Notes under the pieces: generated by a model
Told to the model about the DNA's origin: nothing
The model's database searches: none
What the model saw: the letters and a program-made list of their open reading frames with translations, nothing else
Translations under genes and position numbers: made by a program
Assembly: GCF_900110655.1 (NCBI RefSeq)
Contig: NZ_FOEQ01000001.1
Span: 471,152-535,151, forward strand
Direction: 5' to 3'
From: Pseudomonas soli
Lineage (GTDB): Bacteria > Pseudomonadota > Gammaproteobacteria > Pseudomonadales > Pseudomonadaceae
Length of the DNA: 64,000 nt
Shown here: piece after piece, positions 35,510-43,846 of the stretch
Layout of the letters: the number at the start of each line of letters is the position of its first letter
Numbering within the stretch: position 1 is the stretch's first letter

Positions 35510-36526
35510 ATGCCCGCACTCGACGCCCACTTGCCCACCTGGGCCGACCTCAACCAGCGCCACCCCAGCACCGCCCTGCTGCTGGGCAATGGTGCCAGCC
35601 GCGCGCTGTGGAAACCGTTCGGCTACTTCTCGCTGTTCGAGGAAGCCCAGCGGGTGCGGCACAAGGCATTGGGGGTGAGCGACCAGGCACTGTTCAAGGC
35701 CTTGGGCAGCGAACTGTTCGAGCCGCTGCTCAGCACCCTGAACACCACGGTGCGGGCCAACGCCGCGCTGGCGATCAACTCCACCGCGCCGCTGAACCGC
35801 TACTACTCGATCAAGGAAGCGCTGATCCACGCGGTGCGTGCCGTGCATCTGCCCTGGCCGCGCTTCCCCGGCGCGACGCGCACGGCCATCAACCAGGCAC
35901 TGCGCCAGTACCGCAACATCTACACCAGCAACTACGACCTGATCCTGCCCTGGGCCGTGGCCGAGGATACGCAAGGTTTCGCCAACCTGTTCGACGAACA
36001 GGGTTTCTTCGACGTGCGCCGCAGCCAGGCCGACGGTATCCGCATCCTCCACCTGCACGGCGGCATGCACCTGCTCAAGTTGCCCGACGGCAGTACCCGC
36101 CGACGCAGCGCGGAACAGGCCGAACTGCTCGAAGGCTTCGCCGTGAACATTCCCGGCGAAGTACCGCTGTTCGTCAACGAAAGCCGCAGCGAAGACAAGC
36201 TGCGCGCCATCCGCAACTCCGACTATCTGTCCTGGAGCCTGGGCCAGCTGGCCCGCGAACACGACGGATTATGCTTGTTCGGCCAGCACCTGGACGCCAG
36301 CGACCAGCACCTGCTCGACGCCATCCGCCAGGCGCGGCCCAAGCACCTGGCCATCGCCATCCGGCCACTGAGCGAGGCATCGATCATCAACCAGAAGCAG
36401 CACTTCATTGATCGCTTCGGCGATCTTTCGCAGGTTCCGCTGCACTTTTTCGATGCTGCCAGCCACCCCCTGGGCTTGGCTGAACTGGCCATCCCCGTTC
36501 CGGCCGCACAGGATCGACGGCGCTGA
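35510..36526 (+). CDS. DUF4917 protein with SIR2-like motifs
   Basis: A 338-residue soluble protein, recognised as DUF4917. The motif order resembles SIR2-type NAD-binding folds: LLLGNGASRAL (residues about 24-34) like GAGxS, IYTSNYDLILPWA (about 138-150) like TTNYD, ILHLHGGMHLL (about 183-193) like LHGS, and LCLFGQHLDASDQHLLDAI (about 255-273) like the GxSxxD loop. The Asn and His that are catalytic in SIR2 NADases are present. No membrane or signal segment is seen. It stands alone between glpQ and the FecI-type genes. NAD use is inference. Confidence 0.72.
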   Translation: MPALDAHLPTWADLNQRHPSTALLLGNGASRALWKPFGYFSLFEEAQRVRHKALGVSDQALFKALGSELFEPLLSTLNTTVRANAALAINSTAPLNRYYSIKEALIHAVRAVHLPWPRFPGATRTAINQALRQYRNIYTSNYDLILPWAVAEDTQGFANLFDEQGFFDVRRSQADGIRILHLHGGMHLLKLPDGSTRRRSAEQAELLEGFAVNIPGEVPLFVNESRSEDKLRAIRNSDYLSWSLGQLAREHDGLCLFGQHLDASDQHLLDAIRQARPKHLAIAIRPLSEASIINQKQHFIDRFGDLSQVPLHFFDAASHPLGLAELAIPVPAAQDRRR

Positions 36527-36538
36527 GCCGCACACTTT

Positions 36539-36557
36539 GCAAATGTAAATAATTCTC
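36539..36557 (+). promoter_or_regulatory. Fur box upstream of the FecI-type sigma gene
   Basis: GCAAATGTAAATAATTCTC matches the 19-bp Fur consensus at 13 of 19 positions by hand alignment. It lies 46-64 bp before the sigma factor start, as expected for iron repression. Confidence 0.65.
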
Positions 36558-36603
36558 GATAAGATCCGCACCCTTTCCTCTCCGCCAGCCCCGGAAAGCG
36601 TGC

Positions 36604-37125
36604 ATGCAGCGCCCCAAACCCGACCCCGTCGCCCACGGTTTCTATGCCGACATCCTGCATTTCCTGCGCAAGCGCATGGACAATGCCAGTGACGCCGCGG
36701 ACATGACCCAGGATGTCTTCGCCCAATGGCTGGGTTACCGGGATCGGGCCAAGGTGGAGCAGCCGCGCGCGTTCCTGTTCCAGGTGGCGCGCAACCTGCT
36801 GAGCGACCATTGGCGCAGGCAGAAAGTGCGCCATGCGGCGCTGGCCGACGACACCCTGCCCGAGCAGCAGGACGCGCCGGCCAACGATCCGCTGGACCAC
36901 GCCCAACAGCAACAACGGCTGAATCAATTGCGTCAGGTGCTCGCAGAACTCTCGCCGCGACGCCGCGAAGCCCTTATGCTGCACCGTTTCGAAGGCCTGA
37001 CCCAGGCCCAGATCGCCGAACGCATGAACATTTCCGTCAGCATGGTCGAAAAGCACATCGCCGCCGCCCTGCTGCAATGCAAGCAACGCCTGGACAGTGA
37101 CAACGGCACGGAGCAGTTCCCATGA
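36604..37125 (+). CDS. FecI-type ECF sigma factor
   Basis: A 173-residue extracytoplasmic-function sigma factor of the iron-starvation group. Region 2 (FLRKRMDNASDAADMTQDVFAQWLGYR) and region 4 (LSPRRREALMLHRFEGLTQAQIAERMNISVSMVEKHIAAALLQC) are clear. It should direct transcription of the downstream TonB receptor gene when the FecR-type partner signals. A Fur box precedes it. Its last codons overlap the fecR-type gene by 4 bp (ATGA), typical of FecI/FecR pairs. Confidence 0.93.
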   Translation: MQRPKPDPVAHGFYADILHFLRKRMDNASDAADMTQDVFAQWLGYRDRAKVEQPRAFLFQVARNLLSDHWRRQKVRHAALADDTLPEQQDAPANDPLDHAQQQQRLNQLRQVLAELSPRRREALMLHRFEGLTQAQIAERMNISVSMVEKHIAAALLQCKQRLDSDNGTEQFP

Positions 37126-38069
37126 CCCCCACCGACGAGCTCGACCCGCGCCCGATCGACGCCCAGGCGGCGAGCTGGTTCAGCCGCAACCGCAACCAGC
37201 CTTCACGGCAAGACCGCAAGGCGTTCGCTCGGTGGATGCAGACGCCCGAGCACACCCGCGCCTATCGCCAGTTCGAACAGCTGTGGGATGACCTGGCGGC
37301 ACTCAAGCAAGCCAATCGCCCCGTGCCCTTACCGGTACCCCGGGCGCCACGCTGGCGCCCGGCCCTGGCAACGGCGGCGGCCCTGCTCTGCGCAGTGCTG
37401 GCCGGCAACCTGGGCGCGGGCAGCGAAGCCTTCAGCCAACGCATCAGCGCCAGCCAGGCCGTACAGGTGCTGCAACTGCCCGATGGCAGCCAGCTGCATG
37501 TCAACGCCCAGACCCGCCTGCACCTGGACTTTAGCGCCGAACAGCGGCTGATCCAGCTAGAACATGGCCAGCTGTATATCGAGGTGGCACCCGACAAAGA
37601 GCGACCGCTGTTCGTCGATGCGGGCAGCGGCCGCGTGCGCGTGGTCGGCACTGGTTTCGATGTGCGCCGGGGCGACCGCGAACTGGTGGTGGCGGTCGCC
37701 CACGGCCAGGTAGCGTTCGACACTCCCGGCGAACGACAACCGCCGTTGTTGCTAGGTACCCGCCAAGGCGCCACCTACGATCTCGCACGCGGCACCCTGA
37801 CCCGCCGTGAACTGGGCGAACAAAAAGTGGCCGACTGGCGCGAAGGCCAGGTGAGCTTTCGCAACCGCGAACTGGCCAGCCTGATCGACGAGCTCGGCCT
37901 GTATCGCAAGCAGCCGGTGGTGCTGGCCGACCCGACGCTTGGCCGCTACAAGGTGTCCGGCAACCTCGACGTCCACGACCCGGACGCCCTGCTCAATGCC
38001 CTGCCCGCCCTGCTGCCGGTCAAGACCACCTTGCTGGCCGACGGCCGCCTGCGTATCGAACGACGCTAA
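37122..38069 (+). CDS. FecR-type anti-sigma/signal-transfer protein
   Basis: A 315-residue inner-membrane protein. The N-terminal cytosolic part (residues 1-85) with AASWFSRNRNQPSRQDRKAFARWM is the FecR N-terminal domain that holds the sigma factor. One hydrophobic helix follows (about 86-103, LATAAALLCAVLAGNLGAG). The periplasmic FecR domain has LPDGSQLHVNAQTRLHLDF and a C-terminal STN-like end (KTTLLADGRLRIERR). It relays receptor occupancy to the sigma factor. Coupled to the sigma gene. Confidence 0.92.
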   Translation: MTPTDELDPRPIDAQAASWFSRNRNQPSRQDRKAFARWMQTPEHTRAYRQFEQLWDDLAALKQANRPVPLPVPRAPRWRPALATAAALLCAVLAGNLGAGSEAFSQRISASQAVQVLQLPDGSQLHVNAQTRLHLDFSAEQRLIQLEHGQLYIEVAPDKERPLFVDAGSGRVRVVGTGFDVRRGDRELVVAVAHGQVAFDTPGERQPPLLLGTRQGATYDLARGTLTRRELGEQKVADWREGQVSFRNRELASLIDELGLYRKQPVVLADPTLGRYKVSGNLDVHDPDALLNALPALLPVKTTLLADGRLRIERR

Positions 38070-38079
38070 AAAATAATTT

Positions 38080-38098
38080 GAGAATTTTTATCATTCGC
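38080..38098 (+). promoter_or_regulatory. Second Fur-like box upstream of the TonB receptor
   Basis: GAGAATTTTTATCATTCGC matches the Fur consensus at 13 of 19 positions by hand alignment, in an AT-rich stretch 91-109 bp before the receptor start. It suggests that Fur also acts directly on the receptor gene. Confidence 0.5.
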
Positions 38099-38188
38099 AG
38101 GTGAGGTTTTGTCGCAACATCGCGTCTTCCTCCCCGCCTGCCGCGTGATGGCGGGCTTTTTCCGGCCTTTTGCCGTTTGGGGGAAACC

Positions 38189-40741
38189 ATGTTGTCCGCG
38201 TTGCGTCCATTGCACTGCCTGCCTGTCCGACCCACATTGCTGGCCCTGTGCCTGGCCATGAGCCTGGCCGCCGAAGCCGCACCGGTACCATTCGACCTGC
38301 CGGCGCAACCGCTGGCGCGCTCGCTGAGCCAACTGGCCCAGCAGGCCAAGGTCCAGCTGCTGTTCGACGAGGCCCTGCTCGGCAGTGCCCAGGCGCCAGT
38401 GCTCAAGGGCGACTTCGAAGCCGAAGCGGCCATCAGCCGCCTGCTGGTGGGCAGCCGCTTCAACGTGGTGCGCATGGGCAACACCTATGTGGTACGCCTG
38501 CGCGAAGACGATCCGGCTGCCGACAACAGCCTGCAACTCGGTGCCGTGAGCATTGTTGGTGATGGCCAGCAGGTCGACGCTGGCAACGTCGGGCGCTCGA
38601 CCCTCGACCAAGAGCAGATCGACCGCTACCAGCCCAGCAACATTCCCAGCGTGCTGGCGACCCTGCCGGGGGTGAATATGGGGGGCTCGTCCAAGCCCGG
38701 CGGCCAGACCATCAACATCTGGGGCTTCGGCGACGCCGAGGACGTGCCGATGACCCTCGACGGTGCGCCCAAGAGCGGCTTCGAGCGCTATCAGCAAGGC
38801 ACCATCTTCATCGAGCCCGAGCTGATCAAGCACATCGAGGTCGAAAAAGGGCCGCACTCGGTCAAGACCGGCAATGGCGGTTTCGGCGGCAGCGTCAACA
38901 TGGAAACCAAGGACGCCGGCGACCTGCTTCAGGAAGGTCGCAACAGCGGTGCGATGCTCAAATACGGCTATGGCAGCAACGACCACCAGCAGATCTATAG
39001 CTCGGCATTGTTCGGCCGTACCGACGACGGTCGCATCGACGGACTTGTGTATTACACCAAGCGTGACGGCGGCAATTTGAAAATGGCCGACAGCCTGCCC
39101 GACCCCACCGGCAAATGGCCAATCAACCCCCAGCGCATCCCCTACAGCGCCCTGGACTTGGACGGCGCCCTGCTCAAGACCAATATCCATTTCACCGACG
39201 AGCACAGCCTGGGGTTGTCCTGGGCACAATCAGAAAGCCAGCGCTGGACCACCTTCTCATCGACCGCCTTCAGCACGCCCCCCACTGCGGCGGATATCAA
39301 GAAGTACGGCTACGAAGCCGCCCTCAAGCGCTTCCTCGCCAACCGCCGCACCATCGACACCACCTGGTCGGCCACCTACAAGTACCAACCGATCGAGAAC
39401 CCGTGGGTAGACCTGCAGGTGAAGTACTCCGAATCGGACACCAAGCAGACCGACGAGCGCGACGCCACGGCGTTCTTCCAGCCCGCCACTGGTGGACGCA
39501 AGATGGACACCGAGTACAAGGACCGCATGCTCGATGTGAAGAACACCAGCACCTTCCTCACCGGTCCCCTGGAGCATGCGCTTACCGCAGGCGTGCAGCT
39601 GCGTCGCCATGACCGTGACACGCAGATGTGGATGCCCGGCAAGACCTACGAAGTACCCAAGTACAACCATGGTCACTACCAGCCGTACTTCATGCCCAGC
39701 GGCCAGGTCGACAGCCAGGGCTACTACCTGCAGGACGCCATCACCCTGGGCGACCTGACCATCACCCCATCGTTGCGCTACGACCATGTGACCAATGAGG
39801 GCAAGCCCAACCAGGCGCCTTACTACAACAACCCGGTGGCTGGCCACGACTACAGTGACAAGACCTACAGCGGCTGGTCGCCACGTCTGTCGCTGTTCTG
39901 GAAGATGACCGAACAGACCGCGCTGTTCGCCGACTACAGCAAGACCTGGCGCGCCCCGGTGCTGGATGAACAGTATGAAGTGCAGGGTGTCGGCAGCCGC
40001 ACCGCCACCAGTCGCAACCTCGACCCCGAGCGCATCACCGGTGTACGGGTCGGCAGCATCAGTACCTTCACCAATGTGTTCAGCCAAGGCGACAGCGCGC
40101 AGATTCGCACCATGGCATTCCACAACAAGGTCACTGACGAGATCTTCAAGGCCACCGGCATCGGCTGCCAAGAGCAACTGGTCAGCGGCGGCACCATTGC
40201 CAACACCTGCGGCGACGGGCTGATGGGCAACTACCGCAATATCGGCGACGTGACCTACAAGGGTTTCGAAATCGAGACCTTCTACGACTCCACCTATTGG
40301 TTCGGTGCGGTATCGTACGCGTGGATGGAAGGTCGCCACGAGGGCGCGTACACCAACCCCTGGGGGCCGGATGTCTGGGCCAAGGATGTACCGGCACCGA
40401 AATGGATCACCACCCTTGGCGTGAAGATCCCGGCCTGGGATGCCCGTGTCGGCTGGACCGCGCAGTTCGTCGGCGCCACCCACCACCTGCCCAGCGACAA
40501 GTACTTCGAGGGCCCCGCGAGTGCGCTCGGTGACCGTTACTACGACAACTTCGGCAACGAGAAGTACCAGATCCACGGCCTGTTCGCCAACTGGAAACCG
40601 CAGCAACCCTACCTCAAGGGCACCGAGGTCAACCTGACCGTGGACAACCTGTTCAACAAGGCCATCCGGCCGGAGCTGTCAGGTGAAAACGCCTATACCC
40701 AGGGACGCAATGCCAAGATCAGCGTGACCCGGTTCTTCTGA
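38189..40741 (+). CDS. TonB-dependent receptor with STN signalling domain, heme/hemophore-receptor-like
   Basis: An 850-residue outer-membrane receptor. The signal peptide ends near residue 29 (LAAEAA). An STN domain (about 32-105, PFDLPAQPLARSLSQLAQQAKVQ) allows it to signal to the FecR-type protein. The plug follows (IPSVLATLPGVNMGG, then VEKGPHSVKTGNGGFGGSV) and then the barrel, ending in KISVTRFF. The plug wording and the NLFNKAIRPELSGENAYTQGRN end recall the hemoglobin/heme/HasR group rather than FecA. No hemophore gene or exporter is adjacent, so the ligand is uncertain. GGGGGA at 38179-38184 is the ribosome site. Confidence 0.85.
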   Translation: MLSALRPLHCLPVRPTLLALCLAMSLAAEAAPVPFDLPAQPLARSLSQLAQQAKVQLLFDEALLGSAQAPVLKGDFEAEAAISRLLVGSRFNVVRMGNTYVVRLREDDPAADNSLQLGAVSIVGDGQQVDAGNVGRSTLDQEQIDRYQPSNIPSVLATLPGVNMGGSSKPGGQTINIWGFGDAEDVPMTLDGAPKSGFERYQQGTIFIEPELIKHIEVEKGPHSVKTGNGGFGGSVNMETKDAGDLLQEGRNSGAMLKYGYGSNDHQQIYSSALFGRTDDGRIDGLVYYTKRDGGNLKMADSLPDPTGKWPINPQRIPYSALDLDGALLKTNIHFTDEHSLGLSWAQSESQRWTTFSSTAFSTPPTAADIKKYGYEAALKRFLANRRTIDTTWSATYKYQPIENPWVDLQVKYSESDTKQTDERDATAFFQPATGGRKMDTEYKDRMLDVKNTSTFLTGPLEHALTAGVQLRRHDRDTQMWMPGKTYEVPKYNHGHYQPYFMPSGQVDSQGYYLQDAITLGDLTITPSLRYDHVTNEGKPNQAPYYNNPVAGHDYSDKTYSGWSPRLSLFWKMTEQTALFADYSKTWRAPVLDEQYEVQGVGSRTATSRNLDPERITGVRVGSISTFTNVFSQGDSAQIRTMAFHNKVTDEIFKATGIGCQEQLVSGGTIANTCGDGLMGNYRNIGDVTYKGFEIETFYDSTYWFGAVSYAWMEGRHEGAYTNPWGPDVWAKDVPAPKWITTLGVKIPAWDARVGWTAQFVGATHHLPSDKYFEGPASALGDRYYDNFGNEKYQIHGLFANWKPQQPYLKGTEVNLTVDNLFNKAIRPELSGENAYTQGRNAKISVTRFF

Positions 40742-40777
40742 GCCTGCTGGCAGGCAATGATGCAACGGAGTGCATCA
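40742..40777. terminator. Two hairpins between convergent genes
   Basis: GCCTGC/GCAGGC (40742-40755) and TGATGCA-N6-TGCATCA (40758-40777) follow the receptor gene and end in the stop of the opposite gene. There is no T run, so termination is only likely. Confidence 0.45.
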
Positions 40778-41269
40778 CCTGCCGTTCGCCACCCGCTCCT
40801 GGGCCCTGGCGACATTCACCTGCATCGCCACGATGGCCAGCTCATGGACTGCCTGGGCGACGGCATGCGTGCCGCGCACCTGCATCCACGACAGGATGTC
40901 GGCGAGGTGCCAAAGCGAGAGCGTGCCGTCATGCACCGGGGCCGGAAAGCTACGGTGATGGGTGAGCATGAGCTTGCGCATGTTCTGCCGGGAAACCCCC
41001 ACCAGCTCCGCCACATCGGTCAGGCCGACCAGGTCGGGGCTGACCTCGATCAGCCGGGCATCCGGCAACACTTTCCGCACATCCGCCAAAGCGCTGTGCA
41101 GTGCCTCCCGCGCCGTGCCGCCCTCGCGGGCGAAGGCAAGGGCCAGACGGCCCGGTTGGCCGCTACCGACCACTGCATCATCGCAACCGGCCTCCCCCAG
41201 GCGCTCGATCAGCGCCTCGACGTCCATGTCCTCGGTCAATTGGTATTTGAGGGTGAACTCGTACTCCAT
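40775..41269 (-). CDS. HTH regulator, probable antitoxin partner of the upstream small gene
   Basis: A 164-residue protein. The N-terminus (YEFTLKYQLTEDMDVEALIERL) looks like a small alpha/beta domain. The middle (GLTDVAELVGVSRQNMRKLMLTH, about residues 84-106) is a MerR- or excisionase-like helix-turn-helix, followed by FPAPVHDGTLSLWHLADILSWMQ. Its ATG overlaps the stop of the 90-residue upstream gene by one base (TGATG), so it is the second gene of a coupled pair. A palindromic operator lies over the promoter of the pair. An antitoxin/autorepressor role is inferred from this layout. Confidence 0.65.
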   Translation of the reverse strand: MEYEFTLKYQLTEDMDVEALIERLGEAGCDDAVVGSGQPGRLALAFAREGGTAREALHSALADVRKVLPDARLIEVSPDLVGLTDVAELVGVSRQNMRKLMLTHHRSFPAPVHDGTLSLWHLADILSWMQVRGTHAVAQAVHELAIVAMQVNVARAQERVANGR

Positions 41270-41541
41270 CACTTTCGCTCCACTGACTGATTGGCTATCA
41301 CGCTTGTCGACGTACAGTTGTCCACGATCCGGCATAACTGGCGGGCGAAGGTGCCCGGGTTTCTGGGCGTGCTCCACACGCTGGTGATGCAGAACTCGCC
41401 GCAGCGGCATTCGCGGTCGTTGTTAGGGCAATAGACCCGCCCCCAGCAATGGCCTCCTCGCACCGTGACTTTCCAGCCCCGCGCTTCGGCGTGCTTCAGG
41501 GACTGCTCGACTTCCTTGTTTGGATGGAGGGGACGGACCAT
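41269..41541 (-). CDS. HicA-like small Cys-rich protein, candidate toxin (90 aa)
   Basis: A 90-residue basic protein, first gene of a pair. The stretch EARGWKVTVRGGHCWGRVYCP recalls HicA mRNA interferases, in which a GSH-type motif supplies the catalytic His. It differs by a four-Cys cluster CPNNDRECRCGEFC that could bind zinc. The family was not recognised with certainty. No ribosome site precedes the ATG, and the predicted transcription start is only about 6 bp upstream, so it would be nearly leaderless. Its stop overlaps the start of the HTH gene. Confidence 0.6.
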   Translation of the reverse strand: MVRPLHPNKEVEQSLKHAEARGWKVTVRGGHCWGRVYCPNNDRECRCGEFCITSVWSTPRNPGTFARQLCRIVDNCTSTSVIANQSVERK

Positions 41542-41553
41542 CGTTCGAGCTCC

Positions 41554-41590
41554 AGTATGGACATGAAAAAAAGGTTGTCAAGTGACAACC
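41554..41590 (-). promoter_or_regulatory. Promoter and overlapping palindromic operator of the small gene pair
   Basis: GGTTGTCA, AG, TGACAACC (41573-41590) is a perfect 8-bp inverted repeat. It contains a perfect minus-strand -35 TTGACA (41581-41576), with CATACT as -10 (41559-41554) after 16 bp. Binding of the HTH protein here would block transcription, the usual autoregulation of toxin-antitoxin pairs. Confidence 0.65.
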
Positions 41591-41718
41591 AGGCAACGCT
41601 GATGGGCGTCATCACAAGCCAGACTAGGTGCCGAGTGGGATGCAAAAGACTCAGAAAGGTCGTTTCGGAAACCACCTAACCGAGATTGGGAAAATGCTGT
41701 AGGTTCAGATGAGATCGA

Positions 41719-42978
41719 TCACCCAGCGATCAGGCCATCCGCCTGCAGCAGGGTCTCCAGGCAATGCTCGCGCACCCCATAGAACGCCTTGAGCTCGGCG
41801 ATTTTCTCCAGCAAACCCGCATTGTCCTGGGGCTGGCGGCGCTTGACCGCAAGGATCATCTTGTTCTTGTTGGTGTGCTCGAGCGAGATGAACTCGAATA
41901 CCTTGGTCTCGTAGCCGCAAGCTTCCAGGTAAAGGGCGCGCAGGCTGTCGGTGAGCATCTCGGCCTGTTGGCCCAGGTGCAGCCCGTACTGCAGCATCGG
42001 TTGCAACAAGCCCGGGCTGTGCAACTGCGGACGGATCTGCTTGTGGCAGCACGGCGAGCACATGATGATCGCGGCGTTGCAGCGAATGCCGGTGTGGATG
42101 GCATAGTCGGTGGCGATATCACAGGCATGCAAGGCGATCATCACATCGATGGCCTCAGGCACCACGCTGCGCACATCGCCGCATTCGAACATCAGGCCCG
42201 GGTGCTCCAGGCGCGCGGCGGCGGCATTGCACAACTCGACCATGTCCGGGCGTAGCTCGACACCAGTGACCTGCGCCTCACGGGCTAGGGTGTTGCGCAG
42301 GTAGTCGTGCATGGCAAAGGTCAGGTAGCCCTTGCCCGAACCGAAGTCGGCGACCTTCAGGCTCTGCTGGGCGTCCACGGGCGCGTCGCTCAAGGCATGG
42401 TCGAAGACCTCGATGAACTTGTTGATCTGCTTCCATTTGCGCGACATGGACGGGATCAGCGCGCCCTGCGCGTCGGTTACCCCCAGGTCGCGCAGGAACG
42501 GCCGCGACAGCTCCAGATAACGCCTCTTCTGCCGATCATGGCCAGCCGCGCCCGCCTCGCGGGGCGCCTGCTGGGCCAGGTGCCGGCGCAGCATCGGCTT
42601 GCCCTTCTTGCTGAACTCCAGGTGCACCTCGCCGGCAGCGGTGAACAGGTGCGCGTTGCGAAAGCTCTCGGGTAGCAGTGCGGCCACCAGCGCCTGCGCC
42701 TCGTCCAACCCCAGGTTGCGGGTGATGTCGCGAGTCTGGTGGCGGTAGACCAACGACAGGCAGACCTGGCCCTTGATCTGCACCGGCTTGGCGATGATCC
42801 TCTGCAGGGTCTGGTCGGTGCCGACATGGCGGGCCAGCACCAGCTTGCTCAGGCTGCCGTCGCCCAGGGCATCGGCGAGCAGGCTCAGGAACTGGGCGCG
42901 CGCGTCCGGCGCGCCAGGGGCGGAGGAAGGGGAAGACGTGGGAACGGGTGCCTCGAAATGCGGGGGCGCGATGCGCAA
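41719..42978 (-). CDS. SAM-dependent methyltransferase of unknown target
   Basis: A soluble protein of about 419 residues. The C-terminal half is a class I methyltransferase: KVADFGSGKGYLTFAMHDYL is motif I for SAM binding, then VTGVELRPDMVELC, IDVMIALHACDIATDYAI and an unusual Cys cluster MCSPCCHKQIRPQL. The N-terminal half is a separate domain of unknown fold. It resembles the family of large methyltransferases with the CSPCCH motif, whose substrate (rRNA or other) is not settled. No ATG fits; TTG at 42978 is the best start, though the frame is open to 43032. Confidence 0.75.
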   Translation of the reverse strand: MRIAPPHFEAPVPTSSPSSAPGAPDARAQFLSLLADALGDGSLSKLVLARHVGTDQTLQRIIAKPVQIKGQVCLSLVYRHQTRDITRNLGLDEAQALVAALLPESFRNAHLFTAAGEVHLEFSKKGKPMLRRHLAQQAPREAGAAGHDRQKRRYLELSRPFLRDLGVTDAQGALIPSMSRKWKQINKFIEVFDHALSDAPVDAQQSLKVADFGSGKGYLTFAMHDYLRNTLAREAQVTGVELRPDMVELCNAAAARLEHPGLMFECGDVRSVVPEAIDVMIALHACDIATDYAIHTGIRCNAAIIMCSPCCHKQIRPQLHSPGLLQPMLQYGLHLGQQAEMLTDSLRALYLEACGYETKVFEFISLEHTNKNKMILAVKRRQPQDNAGLLEKIAELKAFYGVREHCLETLLQADGLIAG

Positions 42979-43035
42979 TGCCGGGCATTCTACGTCGATA
43001 GGCCCCCTGGTGAAACACGGACAACTGGCCAACAG

Positions 43036-43644
43036 TCAGTCGAGAATCACCAGGCGGTTGGGCAGTTCGTTGCGCGCATGGGTCGCAGGGACATGCTCGC
43101 TGAGCAACTCGCCGCAGGCCTCGATGCATTCGACGAAGCCCTGCAAGGTCTGGCCCTGGCTCACCTGATCGGTGAAACGGGCGACGATCGCCTCGCGTGC
43201 CTGCTCGGGCAGGTACCGGGCGATGCCCTCGTCGACCAGGATCTCGACATGCCGCTCGGCTTCGCTGACGAAGATCAACACCCCCGTGGCGCCGGCAGTA
43301 CGCTGCAGGTTGAGCTCGAGAAACTGCTGCCGGGCCAGGCCCGAGGCGCGCCGGCGGCGCAGCATCGACGGCACCACCCAGGTAGCCAGGCGCGGATGGC
43401 GCAACACCAGGCACAAGCTGATGAAGGTCAGCATCTGCGCCAGCAACAAGCCATTGACGCCAATGCCGCCCAGCCACAGGTGCAACACACCGGGTACCAG
43501 CAAGGCCAGCAAGGCGGCCCAGAGCAATGGCAGATAAGGGAAGTCATCGGCTCGGCGGGCCAGCACCGTGACCAGCTCGGCATCGGTGCGCCGCTCGGCG
43601 CGGGCGATCGCTTCGGCGATCTGGCGCTGTTCGTATTCGGTCAT
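43036..43644 (-). CDS. TPM-domain membrane protein
   Basis: A 202-residue inner-membrane protein. An N-terminal helix (YEQRQIAEAIARAERRTDAELV) leads into two hydrophobic helices (about residues 36-60 and 64-84). The rest has the TPM fold with ATGVLIFVSEAERHVEILVDEGIA and QVSQGQTLQGFVECIEACGELL, the typical end of the family. TPM proteins are usually in lemA operons with a second, secreted TPM gene; here it is alone. Biochemical role unknown. It precedes the methyltransferase on the same strand. Confidence 0.85.
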   Translation of the reverse strand: MTEYEQRQIAEAIARAERRTDAELVTVLARRADDFPYLPLLWAALLALLVPGVLHLWLGGIGVNGLLLAQMLTFISLCLVLRHPRLATWVVPSMLRRRRASGLARQQFLELNLQRTAGATGVLIFVSEAERHVEILVDEGIARYLPEQAREAIVARFTDQVSQGQTLQGFVECIEACGELLSEHVPATHARNELPNRLVILD

Positions 43645-43846
43645 GCCATCGTCTCTCGAGCGTTCTTATCATTGTTATCCCGGCAATCGGGTGGGCGGGA
43701 GTGTATCTCAACAAGTGCCCCATATAAGGCATAATCCGCGACTGCGTCGGATCATGGATGAATGATCCACAGAACGGCCAGCGGACACGACAACAACAGG
43801 CGTACGAAACGTCTCGGCCCACCGCTATCACTCGACAACGGAATTG

